NCBI RefSeq assembly: GCF_052324685.1 | Contig: NC_135220.1 | Location: 2,945,216 to 3,009,215, forward strand | Reading direction: 5' to 3' | DNA from: Brachyhypopomus gauderio | Taxonomy: Eukaryota; Chordata; Actinopteri; Gymnotiformes; Hypopomidae | DNA: 64,000 bases | In this document: positions 41,101 through 51,902 of the stretch, piece by piece | Numbering within the stretch: position 1 is the first letter of the stretch | How the letters are laid out: the number at the start of each line of letters is the position of its first letter | Position numbers and translations under genes: made by a program | Notes under the pieces: generated by a model | Told to the model about the DNA's origin: nothing | The model's database searches: none | What the model saw: only the letters and a program-made list of their open reading frames with translations

Positions 41101-43220
41101 AATGCAACTACAGTACTGAAACAGATGTAGATATGATTCCGACTGCTGTTAACACCAGGCCTTCTACAAGCATCTGAAACTCTCCTGCACATGTAAAGTG
41201 TACTAGGGTCAGTGCAGGGGCAATAGCTTTCTGTTTAGTCAGTGTCTCAGAATACTTATGATCTAATGCAATAAAACAGCCAAAAGAACAAGTTCAGAAC
41301 ATTTCCTAAGAACGTACACCAGAGACGTTATCAATGGTTGAACAGACAACAGGGGCCAGAAAGGTGGACGCAAACATGGGTGTGTGAGCATGTAGCTTGT
41401 GAGAAAAAAACAGAGAACGAGACGGAAAATAAAAGCACACAATAAAAATGACGAGAGGCTCTGAGGCGTGCACCTCGCTTGTGTTTGATTTCATATAAAA
41501 GAAATGTAATGCCACTGCTTATAATGCCTTCAACAATATTAACATGAAGTTCAACAATGAACAAGTACACCCCAGTTTTGCGTCCTCAAACTCACACACA
41601 CACACACACACACACAGGCACAGATAGCACTGGTGGGGCAGCAGGTACCTGTCGTGCCCTGTGATCTGTCTCAATGCCATGACTCCTGAGGCAGGCCAGA
41701 CCCCGGGCATCCGGGAAGCTGCCTGGATTCCAGTCCGAGGTAGCAGCAGAGTCAATGAGCCACTGAAACACATACACACACTCAGTAGGGCTAGGGCAGG
41801 TGATGCCACCGTACCTGCCGAGCTACATGCCGCATGGGCACACCGTGGCTCCTCATGCAGGCCTGGCCACGGTAGTCAGGTGGGTTGCCAATCTCATATG
41901 TGGAGGTGGCTGCGCTGTCTATCCTCCACTACACAGACACACACACACACACACACAGTGGGAAAGAAAATGGTAACGACACACCACAGCACACTACACA
42001 CAACATCCAGGGGAGGCTGTCTGAAGGTGTTCTGTTTTCCGACACAATCACTGGTCTGAGAGCATAAACCAAAAACCTGTTGACATGATGCAATTTCATG
42101 CATTTCCATTATTCTTCAACTGGAAAACAAGTGATGTAAAGACAGGACCCTTTATTGGCTATTTACGAAGAGAGCTCTAAACAATATATACCAAATATGT
42201 AATAATTTTTGATTGGTCATTTGAACAGCACACAGTGTATAAACATGCCATTTATATATTAATGAAGGTTAGTTAATGGTATTTATATAAGGTGTGTTTC
42301 TAAACAGGGTAATCAAAACAGGTAATACAGGTAACATACGTTTTCAAAAAACGCGAGAACGCACGGGCCTTTATACAAGTGTCATCACTCACAGCAGCAC
42401 TCACACTCTGAATGCAACATTTACCTGTGGACCACAGAAATGTGACTCACCTTCTCCAGGACTCCGCTGTCACTCGCCATCTTCCTAAAGACAGCCTCGG
42501 CGATAGGGGAGCGACAGATGTTCCCTGCGTGACAGATCAGTGAACACGGTCTTGGGCTTGGGCTGACTTAGACACGTGTGTGTATGTACGTGACCATGAG
42601 CGTTATGGGATCATTATAAGATCATTATATGGTCATATATCATTATAAGCACAGTATATTTCACAGACGCAGACAATGCTCAGAAAGTTCATTGTCAAGA
42701 CGTAACATACTGTCAAACAGTAAAAACAGTCAAACTTATTTCATCTATGCTCAAAACTTCGTCATTATTACTTTCAGTTTCAAACACGCCATCACGCGGT
42801 TTTCTAACCGAGTAAGTTAACTATCTAACCAAGTTAACAGCTTCCGAAACAATGCACACTTATATGACTGAATATCATCAGTGGATAATACGTAATCTAT
42901 ATTTTACTATATAGGTTAAGTCAAACGCGATCGCTTAATAGAAATCATAGCGATCAAAGAAACAAAACGTTTCATTAGTAGTCTATCTAGCCTAGATCTT
43001 GATATATTTGATCGAGTGAAATTCAATTAATGAACTTGCTGGTGCCCGAGAGTCAGTTTTGGGGATTTGTTTGCTTGTTATTCGCTATTTAAAGAACACT
43101 GCTGTCGTCAATAGTTTAACATGTGTGCACAGCACGTCTGAGCCATATAACGATGTGACACTTCAGGCGTTTCTTACCGAGACACACGAACAAAACAGAT
43201 GTTCCACCGGTGGCAGCCAT
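34674..43220 (-). CDS. acp1: acp1, low-molecular-weight phosphotyrosine protein phosphatase
   Basis: Minus-strand exons: 43178-43220 (ATG), 42451-42524, one of two alternatives (41815-41928 or 41649-41762), 39022-39083, 38031-38136 and 34674-34751 (stop TAA). With either alternative the product is 158 residues, the length of human ACP1. The P-loop VCLGNICRS (Cys13-X5-Arg19, split across exons 1 and 2) is the catalytic nucleophile loop. DPYY (130-133) at the end of exon 6 carries the general acid Asp and the regulatory tyrosines. Other blocks are [32 protein letters not shown], and [11 protein letters not shown] at the C-terminus. The enzyme is cytosolic, removes phosphate from protein tyrosines and hydrolyses FMN and aryl phosphates. 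The gene is convergent with alkal2. Introns contain a 30-bp minisatellite and a very large polypyrimidine minisatellite. Confidence 0.96.
37491..37670. repeat. 30-bp minisatellite in acp1 intron
   Basis: Six exact-length 30-bp copies of AACTGGTGGGGGAAATGTTT plus CCATGAAGGT. Copies differ by G/A in the CCATGAAGG/CCATAAAGG part, and one copy has GGCAAATG. The open frames across it are artefacts. Confidence 0.96.
39574..40437. repeat. About 865-bp polypyrimidine minisatellite in acp1 intron
   Basis: Dozens of imperfect copies of a roughly 23-bp unit (CTGCTCCTCCACCTCTCCCC plus CAC) with 6-bp and 3-bp variants. The plus strand is nearly all C/T and the minus (transcribed-sense) strand G/A. All the long frames (up to 318 codons of [11 protein letters not shown] or [10 protein letters not shown]) come from this composition and are not genes. 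Confidence 0.97.
41649..41762 (-). other. acp1: acp1 alternative exon, isoform-2-like (SDWNPG type)
   Basis: 114 bp, 38 residues, flanked by AG and GT. It starts [20 protein letters not shown] and ends TDHRARQ. It matches the pattern of the second human ACP1 isoform (WVIDSGAVSDWNVGRSPD). It lies 52 bp downstream (in transcript sense) of the other alternative. Confidence 0.93.
41815..41928 (-). other. acp1: acp1 alternative exon, isoform-1-like ([11 protein letters not shown] type)
   Basis: 114 bp, 38 residues, flanked by AG and GT. It starts [20 protein letters not shown] and ends HVARQ. It corresponds to the exon of the canonical human ACP1 isoform ([21 protein letters not shown]). It supplies the residues that line the substrate pocket beside the P-loop. 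Phase is identical to the other alternative, so swapping changes residues 40-77 only. Confidence 0.93.
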
Positions 43221-45217
43221 GTTTGTCTGTCCTTGGGCCTTCCGTCGTCAGGGTCGCCTAAAACTGTGCCTGCATGCAATTCCGAGAGCATCTTTTTCGA
43301 CAGGTACTGTGCAGGTATAGTACTACTTACGAAGCGGACGCTACAAAAACTCCCAAAAATACATCTAATAAATTTTTATATGTTGCCTTTGTAGACTTTA
43401 AATGGCGCTCTTCCAGATGGCCGATGCCATGATCCCTGGTGCATCATTACAGGGTCTACTGTCCAAAGCCATAAACGTAATTTGGTTCTCATTGACTGTA
43501 GATATCCAGATCCTGTAGATATTTATATTACAGAGTTGCTCTTAAACGCAAGTTAATAATTTATTCTAATGACACTTATATCCTTTAAAATAAACACAGA
43601 AATAAATACGTACAAACAAGTTACATAAAATAAAAAGAACAGTTACATAAAAATAAAAGAACATACAAATATGGTTGGCATGATAGAGCATGTTAGATGT
43701 GACTGTGTGTTGCTAGAACGGGGTGATATGGATACTACCTTTATGCATACGATATTTAGTTCCTTCATGTTTTGACCTGAAACAGCCTCATTGAGAGTTA
43801 AATCCTGTATGTGTCACCAAAGAAACATAACTTATTTGACCTTAAATCCTGGGAAATAAAGCAAATACTTGTATCAGCATCTTTTCACTAATGTAGTCTT
43901 TCAGTTTGAGGTTGCTTGATTACACTGTTAGCACCAGACGCTCAACGAGTCTTTCAAAGTTCACACCGATGCCATGCACAAACAGTTATGACAACCCAAA
44001 TAAACAACCGGACAAGCGTGGCCTTCATACAGGAATGGTTACAGCCCACTGACTCATGGTTTGAAATTCTGCTCCTTGTCCAAGCCAGACGTGCAAGCAT
44101 GTCAGATGTGCAATACACAGAGCAGTGCAGAGCCTCTCAGAATGCCTGCTTCAGACTTCACACCTTTCCTTCATGGACGTTCAGCCCAGAGTACTGGCAG
44201 CTCTGTATGTGGTTTTCATATGGCAATCATGTCTGTCTCGCTGTCGGTCTGCCTTTTTTGTGAGCTAAATAGCTCATTTGCATTTGTTAAGCTTTTATCT
44301 GTGAGATGACAATAACCCTAATCTTAACCCAAACCCTTTGCGCAGCTCCAAGATAAATAGCTGTCTTCTCTCATAATACCAACAGCTTAAGTTTGCAACA
44401 CCCATATGAGGGCAAAAACATGCTCTTACATGTGTAAGAAATTAAGGGAACAATATGCATATGTCCTAACTAAGAATAGTAACATCATATTAATTAATTG
44501 GACTACTGGAGGTTTGCAAATGTGAGATTATAAAATGAAAGGTGTGGCAAACGTGTCTACTATAGTGGAATATAAAATACAGATATTATATATAGACACT
44601 CTTAAGATTCAGCAAAATAGCTCAATCTGACATTAATGACAGGTTATATCTACAGGCTGTTCAGTCCAACAATATTCTCTCGAGAGCAGTTATACACTTA
44701 ACTGAAGTGCTTCGATAGTCTTGTGGAAAGCAATATCAATGTGTTCTTAAGAGTGTAATTTATTGCTAAAACAGATGGATAGGGTTTGTATCAACTTTCC
44801 TGAGCTGACTGATATATGGATCAGAGAGTGATGGAGGGTGTGACTGTAGGTTTCAAAGTAGGTCATGGTTTTGGCCAAATTTCAGTCACATTAAGCCTGC
44901 AGTTTATTCTGGATGGGGTTATGGAAGCTGTGATATGTAGAAGAACACGTCACAGGCTATACAAAGAGCCCTCCAGCCAGTGTGAGATATAAGGCCACCC
45001 ATTGTGAATTCACAGTTCATATAAGTTTATGGTCATGATCAGCAGAGGGATATTTTTTTATATGTGTATACTTATATTTGTTTTACTGTCACCTGTCTGA
45101 CATGGCAATGAGTCTAAATATAGGACCCTATATTGTTTTTATAGAAAATAAAAGATAGACTACATATGTGTACGTAAGACTGCTCACAAATGTGGGTTTA
45201 GGTGTTGCTTGGAGTTA

Positions 45218-45250
<33 letters not shown>

Positions 45251-46132
45251 TCATGGAGCTTTTCAAACTTTTATCAGTATCAGATGCAAACATCTGGATT
45301 CCTAACAACGAAACACTAATGTGAAAGAGACACCAGACCATAATTTTGTCTTTCTGTTACAGCTGTACTATAACATATAATCCCCCGCCTGTTAGATATT
45401 TCAATACAACTGAATGTTATTCACAATACAAACAAAATAAATCAATTGTATTCTGACAACAAAATGAACAGAAATTGCTCTGGTTCCAAGGCTGTGGTGA
45501 GTAACCTTTCTATGAGCAACTGGCTCTATAATGGCATGTCTTACCACATGTGTGAGTTTGTTGTGCAACACATGATCCCCATTCAGGAGGCCGCATCAGG
45601 CACACACACACACACACACAAATGATTGAATTGCTATGAAACCAGAAAATAGTTTAATATTAAACAACACTTCACTCAATAAAGTGAAGACATTTGTGAA
45701 TTAATGGATCAGGAATGCTTGTGCTTGACAGCACAAAAATTGCATGGAGAGAGAAAGATAAGGGAGAGCTTTTGGCTAATTTCAACCAAAGAGCCACAAT
45801 CGCACAGCCTGAACACACAGAACGACACACTCCTCAGCCTGACTCATCCTCTGTGATGAATGTGAGCGTCACAACAATGGGGGCACATTTGAATGAATTA
45901 ATAATCAAATCTTCCACAACATTTGGGGATTTGTGCTGTTTGTGGGAGGGAATCACTTCAGACAATAAAAGAACAGGTTAGAGGAAGATACTTATATTCA
46001 AATACATCTGTGGTACTTAGCAGGACCATGCAATTAAGTTTTGCGTCATGAAAACAAGCCACATAAACAAAGGTTTAACCCCACGTTAGAATACACACAT
46101 GCAACAAGCATGGTCTAGCTCTCTTACATATA

Positions 46133-46209
<77 letters not shown>

Positions 46210-47615
46210 GATATGCATTAGCTTACTGCCATCTACTGGTCCAGTCGTCCTAGATTATTTGCACTGTACTGTTTATACACTTCTTCATTTCTGGCATTGA
46301 TATTTTTGTTGAAAATACTTAGATATTATAGTGACAAATAGTACGTTAGAGGTCTTAAATCTGTAATCTTTGATGGATTCTGACTACCCCACTAAGCAGC
46401 AGGTTAAGAACGGACTCAAATACCCAATAGTAAATATATCAAGAGTAACAAAATACAGATGTCAAAACATTTATTTAATGGCAATAAATGCTATTTGTAA
46501 TGATATCTTTGCAATATGTATGAGAAGTTAACCAAACCAAAAAAACAAAAAACAAAAAACCTGCTTGGATTAGAAGATAAAAGCTGTGGGACTGAATGTG
46601 ATGGACTGAATGTGATCGTTTGGGGTCTCAGGAAATGTCACCATCACACCATTCTTCCTGTTCCCTGTGGAATACGTATATGGTGTGGCATGCAGAGAAG
46701 CCCTCTCTCTTACAGGTGTGACCTTGCACACTGCTCATCTTCCAGTAAGTATTGGCCAAAGTCAAAGTTAAGCAATTATAAGTACCAAAAAAATCATTAT
46801 TTTTTTTTCCATTAGTTCTTAGTTTTCATTAGAAATGTCCCTTAGGAAATAAAACTGTGTTTTAAAAAGGCACATTTTAAATAAAAACCTATTAAACTCA
46901 GTTACTTTGTTTAATTAAATTATAATGATCATTTTTATTACGGTGTGTAGCCGGAGGCATCATGTTAGAACAAGCAGTGAAGTCAGGTGGCAGTGAAGTG
47001 TCTTTACCTTCCATTAGTGAAGTTACACACAAGAAGCGACACAACAGAAAAGCAGTCTCTTAACCTGAAGCAGTCTCTTAACCTGAAGCAGTCTCTTAAT
47101 ACTGTACACACTTTACATACAATATCTTAATAAAAAAAACACTAAGTGAATCATTACAATGATATAATGAAAATCCGAAGGACATAATTATATCATTAAT
47201 TAACTTTTTCTGTTAAAATAAACCTAGCATCACATCAACCACATAGCTGCAGCTCCTCCACCATCTCAAAGTTGTTCCTTACATCACACACGAAGAGTAA
47301 CTGGACTGTATCATCACAGCTACACATATATAGATTAGTAACTGGGCTGTATCACCACAGCTCCACGTATAAACATCAGCAACTGGGCTGTATCATAACA
47401 GCTCTCGTCCAGAGCCTAGAAAAAAAGTAAATATCTGCTTTTTTTGCAGCTGAATGTCCAAATTCACCTTGATCCATTTTGTTGCTGTTTGCCTGAAGAG
47501 GGATACATTTGCAAACACTTCCTTTTTCTCAGGACAAATTAGCACTGCAAAGACCACTAACGTCCTTGGACAAACTCCCCCATCAGAGAATGTTTAACTG
47601 TTTCTTGCAAGGTTG
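43221..47615. other. Intergenic upstream of acp1; SH3YL1 not seen
   Basis: In human, ACP1 is divergent from SH3YL1. I looked for SH3YL1 blocks on plus (SYLF domain or C-terminal SH3, such as ALYSFEGQQPGDL) and found none. The region has a CA run near 45600-45620, a TG/AG run near 45219-45250, and the long CA tract at 46134-46208. The rest is AT-rich unique sequence. Confidence 0.55.
46134..46208. repeat. (CA)n microsatellite
   Basis: About 37 uninterrupted CA dinucleotides. Confidence 0.97.
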
Positions 47616-47621
47616 TGGCAC

Positions 47622-48784
47622 GGTACAGACCAAAGGTTTGGACACACCTTCTCATTCAAGGAGTTTTCTGTATTTTCATGACTATGACAATTGTAGATTC
47701 ACACTGAAGGCATCAAAGCTATTAATTAACACATGTGGAATTATATACTTAACAAAAAAGTATGATACAACTGAAAATATGTATCATATTTTCGGTTCTT
47801 CAAAGTAGCCACCTTTTGCTTTGATTACTGCTTCGCACACTCTTAGCATTCTCTTGATGAGCTTCAAGATGTAGTCACCTGAAATGGTTTTCACTTCACA
47901 GATGTGCCCTGTCAGGTTTAATAAGTGGAATTTCTTGCCTTTTAAATGGGGTTGGGACCATAAGTTGTGTTGTGCAGAAGTCAGGTGGATACACAGCCGA
48001 TCAGTCCTACTGAATAGACTGTTAGAATTTGTATTATGGCAAGAAAAAAGCAGCTAAGTAAAGGAAAACAAGTGGCCATTATTACTTAAAGAAATGAAGG
48101 TCAGTCAGTCCGAAAAATTGGGAAAACTTTGAAAGCGTCCCCAAGTTGCAAAACCCATCAAGCGTTACAAACGAACTGGCTCACATGAGGACCGCCCCAA
48201 GAAACGAAGATGAAGTCACTTCTGCTGCGGAGGACAAGTTCATCTGAGTCACCAGCCTCAGAAATCGCAGGTTAACAGCAGCTCAGATTAGAGATCAGGT
48301 CAATGCCACACAGCAGACACATCTCTAGAACAACTGTTAAGAGGACACTGTGTGCAGCAGGCCTTCATGGTAAAATAGCTGCTAGGAAACCACTGCTAAG
48401 GACGGGCAACGAGCAGAACAGACTTGTTTGGGCTAATGAACACATGGAATGGACATTAGACCAGTGGAAATCTGTGCTTTGGTCTGGTGAGTCCAAATTT
48501 GAGATCTTTGGTTCCAACCACCGTGTCTTTGTGTGACACAGAAAAGGTGAACGGATGGACTTTACATGCCTGGTTGCCACCGTCAAGCATGGAGGAGGAG
48601 GAGGAGGAGGAGGAGGAGGTGTGGGGTGTTTTGCTGGTGACTCTTTTATTCAAAATTGAAGGCCTATTGAACCAGCATGGCTACCACAAAATCTTGCAGC
48701 GGCACGCTATTCTATCCGGTTTGCGTTTAGTTGGACCACAATTTATTTTTCAACAGAACAATGACCCCCAACACACCTCAGTCA
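47622..48784 (+). mobile_element. Tc1-like transposon, 3'-truncated pseudogene copy
   Basis: The left end carries a terminal-repeat sequence beginning near TACAGACCAAAGGTTTGGAC and continuing ACACCTTCTCATTCAA, common at ends of fish Tc1-like elements. The transposase is broken into frames. A DNA-binding part lies around 48040-48300. The piece at 48303-48536 reads SRTTVKRTLCAAGLHGKIAA, then RLVWANEHMEWTLDQWKSVLWSGESKF (first DDE Asp region). After a stop and shift come HRKGERMDFTCLVATVKHGG and FQQNNDPQHTS (second Asp). A GGA triplet run (48594-48617) codes the expanded glycine stretch. The sequence stops just after the second catalytic block, where RTE sequence begins. Confidence 0.87.
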
Positions 48785-49090
48785 TCCTCTGATCTTCCAA
48801 GATTCTGTTAAATAACCCAGTCAAAAACTCCGCTGCTGTCTCTCCCAAACATTTCCATGCCTCCACTGGAATATCATCCGGTCCAACTACCTTACCACAC
48901 TTCATTCTCTGAATTGCAGCCCTTACTTCCTCCTTGCTCACCTGGGGCACTTCCTGATTCACAACCTCTACCTCTTCTAACCTTCTTTCAATTTCATTCT
49001 CTTGACTCATCAGTTCCTCAAAATACTCCTTCCACCTTCCCAAGACACTCTCCTCACCAAACAACACACTTCCATCTTTATCCTTTATCA
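48785..49090 (-). mobile_element. RTE-type LINE reverse transcriptase fragment
   Basis: The minus-strand frame at 48750-49067 reads LFGEESVLGRWKEYFEELMS, then SKEEVRAAIQRMKCGKVVGPDDIPVEAWK and FLTGLFNRIL. This is the start of the reverse transcriptase domain typical of RTE-clade fish LINEs. Both ends are missing. It directly abuts the broken Tc1 copy. Confidence 0.85.
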
Positions 49091-49184
49091 GAAAAAAATT
49101 AAAAAAGAATTAACCAGACATTTAAATCCTGTGAGTTACAGCGATTATAACTTAGTTCATTGAACACTCTAGTTTTGTCCTAAC

Positions 49185-50215
49185 TGTGACCCTCGGGGGT
49201 CGGCGAAGGACGAGACACAGGCTGTTTCTCAATTCAGGGGCTGCAGCCCACGAAGTGCGCATTTGTAGGCTGGTTACGTCACTGCGCCGCGACGAGGCTG
49301 TCCCAATTCGTGGACTCCTTCTTATGCGGCCGACGAATGTAGCCTTCAAAACCCCGAAAACGAAGGATGCATCTGAGTATCCTTCGCGTCCCACCATATC
49401 CCAAGATTCATTGCTCTATGAACAATAAACAGGCGGAGTCTAGTGTACGGGCCGAAGAATTCGTTTTTAAATGTCGGTATTTTTTAAATATGGACATTTA
49501 TACTGCAATGAGATGCTAAATAACATGCCAGTTATTAATGATATTGCAGGTAAACATGTGCTTTGAGTATTTACTAAACGTTTATACGTAAAAGTAACGT
49601 AAAAGTAACGTTTATAAAAATACATTGAATTTTGTTATGAAGTTATACTTCCCGTCAAACGTGAATACATGTTCAACGCATTTTCTTTTAGGCATTTGTG
49701 GGTGATGTGATATTTGTCGGACAGCTCGCTAACATGTATGTAACGTATGAAACGGGGCAGAGCGTGGTCACGCAAACATACGTCTTGCGAAGACTAGACT
49801 GTCTCATTTAACAGCCGTGAGATGCAGCCTACCCGGCCTTCGAAGTGTGTGGCCACCGTGGGCTGTGGTCTACGCGGTCTACGTAGGCTGCAGCCCCTGA
49901 ATTGAGAAACAGCCACAGAATCCTGCCTTTTTGACTTACGTCACTTTTAATCATACAATGATTGCGCAATAGCGCACGGATAACAAACACACAGCAACGT
50001 GTAGACTTTAGACAACGACGAGCACAGGACACTGCGCGAGCGCACATTAAATAGACAGACCACATTAGCCCCATGTGATTACGAGACGATTCACAGGTGA
50101 GACACATTATTCACACAACAAAGCTATCACCACGAAGTTCCGAAAACGCAGACAGAGCACGTGGACAACGTTTACACACGCCCAAAAGGGAGGGGCCGGG
50201 GTCCTCAACGTGACA
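49185..50215 (-). mobile_element. Solo LTR, minus strand, interrupted by a DNA transposon
   Basis: Read on minus it starts TGTCACGTTGAGG at 50215 and ends near GGGTCACA at 49185. It matches the 16075-16393 LTR along much of its length (shared blocks include GTCTCGTAATCAC-like, GTCTATTTAATGTGCG and TGTGCTCGTCGTTGT). It is flanked by CTAAC at 49180-49184 and 50216-50220, a 5-bp target-site duplication. The 693-bp element at 49221-49913 splits it. Confidence 0.85.
49221..49913. mobile_element. 693-bp terminal-inverted-repeat element nested in the solo LTR
   Basis: Inverted ends GCTGTTTCTCAATTCAGGGG and CCCCTGAATTGAGAAACAGC extend further inward (CTGCAGCC). It is flanked by CACAG at 49216-49220 and 49914-49918. 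Removing the element and one CACAG restores LTR sequence that aligns with the 16.1-kb copy (GAAGGACGAGACACAGAATC). No transposase; internal open frames are short. Superfamily uncertain. Confidence 0.88.
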
Positions 50216-50273
50216 CTAACTAGATATTTAGACATAATACTGCCGTGATACTGCGAAGTCATGTGGTCAGAGG

Positions 50274-51467
50274 TAGAGGTCTGCGCGGGACTGCTTTTTT
50301 AATCCCGCTCCCGCTTGTTTTAGACCCGCTCCCGCCAAAAACTCGCTTGTTTTAATCCCGCTCCCGCCCGCACCTGCTTGTTTTAATCCCGCTCCCGCCC
50401 GCACCGGCCAAAAAATCGCTTGTTTTAATCCCGCACCCGCCCACCACATACACATTTCTGTCGCCCCCGCCCGCAATCCTAATATGAATTGAATTAATTA
50501 GATTTAGTACTTGAAATTTTCTTATGTATTTATTAAAACAGCAATATAGCGATTGATCGCGCTGTCCCATTTCTTATCACAGTCCAAACACATCCCGTTA
50601 GATGACGTACACCAACACTTTCTGACATGTATCACAACAAGCCGATTTCCATCTCCATTAATTACAATGGAATATGACTTCCATACATCAGACTTTCCTG
50701 TAGTTGGCTTAATTGTGGTGTATTCGCCTGTTTTAATAGAATTTTCCACAGCTGAAACTGGTTGACCGTCTAGAGCAGGGGTCGGCAACCTATGGCACGC
50801 GTGCCACCATTGGCACACCGAGGCATAGTCACTGGCACGCGACACGCTGGACCAGCATCAGCAAAAATATATATTTTAATATAAATTATTGTATTAATGG
50901 ATTATACTTTCGCGAGTGACCGTAGCGCGCGACTCCGCACGCACACCTCGCGCGAACGGCGGAGGCGTTTAAACTTGGCGATCGATCGCGATATAATACT
51001 TTTTGTGTCGATTTACACCTCCCCCCCTCCTCGGTCAACAATTTAAACTCGCCGCCATAGTGGCACACTCATTGACTGGACATGTTAAAGTTGGCACTCC
51101 ATGTCTCAAAGGTTGCCGACCCCTGGTCTACAGTTTCTGCCATTTCTGTATCAAAATGACAAAATGACGCACACTTCATGTTCACTTGATCGGTTGCTTA
51201 GCCAATATTTTTAATTAGTTTATTGCTTACTTACTGAATGATTAGTTGTTTTCGTCCTGTTCCTTATGCATGGAAATCATTGCGTTGTTATTATTATAAT
51301 TTTCTAGACTATTAATTTGCGGGATTTTTCTACATGTATATGTGGTCCCGCTCCCGCATCGCCTGGACTAATTCAACTCCCGCTCCCGCCAATAACAATT
51401 AAATTCTGTCCCGCGCCGCAAGATATTCTGTCGGGTCCCGGGATTACCGCGGGAGTGCAGACCTCTA
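50274..51467 (-). mobile_element. hAT-type DNA transposon, non-autonomous
   Basis: Terminal inverted repeats TAGAGGTCTGC / GCAGACCTCTA, with sub-terminal CCCGCTCCCGC-rich repeats at both ends. It is flanked by the perfect 8-bp repeat GTCAGAGG at 50266-50273 and 51468-51475. A minus-strand open segment (about 50530-50760) reads GKSDVWKSYSIVINGDG and later CLDCDKKWD, which looks like the N-terminal zinc-finger part of a hAT transposase, so this is probably an internally deleted copy. It hosts a second hAT element at 50776-51125. Confidence 0.87.
50776..51125. mobile_element. 350-bp hAT MITE nested in the 50274-51467 element
   Basis: Ends CAGGGGTCGGCAACC and GGTTGCCGACCCCTG form perfect 15-bp inverted repeats. 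Flanks GTCTAGAG (50768-50775) and GTCTACAG (51126-51133) are an 8-bp duplication with one mismatch. The inside is GC-rich, with (G/C)CG steps, and has no transposase. Confidence 0.93.
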
Positions 51468-51743
51468 GTCAGAGGTGAACTTCGGTATAGCCAGTGTGTT
51501 TTTTTACTTAAAATATTTAACAGCCTTGAGTCAGTGTCTTTGGTAATAGATAATGATGTGCCGTTTGCTGTGATGGATAATTTTAAAGTCTAGCTCTTAT
51601 TTATGCATAGAAACATAAATCGCGAATATCATCTGTAGCGTCTTTACGATCGGGCCAACGAGGACAGTTAATTCGGCACAACAACTGCAGTCAGAGACCC
51701 GGATGTGGCCCGCGGACCGGCGCGTCAGTCCCTCCTCCAGTGG

Positions 51744-51902
51744 TGCGCGAGCGGCGTGGCCAAAGCGCGAGCGGCGTGGCCAAAGCGCGAGCGGCGTGGC
51801 CAAAGCGCGAGCGGCGTGGCCAAAGCGCGAGCGGCGAGCGGCGTGGCCAAAGCGCGAGCGGCGTGGCCAAAGCGCGAGCGGCGTGGCCAAAGCGCGAGCC
51901 CG
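51744..51902. repeat. 20-bp GC-rich minisatellite upstream of fam110c
   Basis: Seven copies of GTGGCCAAAGCGCGAGCGGC, with a 7-bp insertion between the fourth and fifth. Each unit has four CpG or GCG steps, making a local CpG-dense block about 650 bp upstream of the fam110c start codon. Open frames across it are artefacts. Confidence 0.95.

Noticed and set aside
49152-49428. Two 80-codon frames on opposite strands
   Set aside because: They fall across the solo LTR and its nested transposon and have no protein family resemblance.
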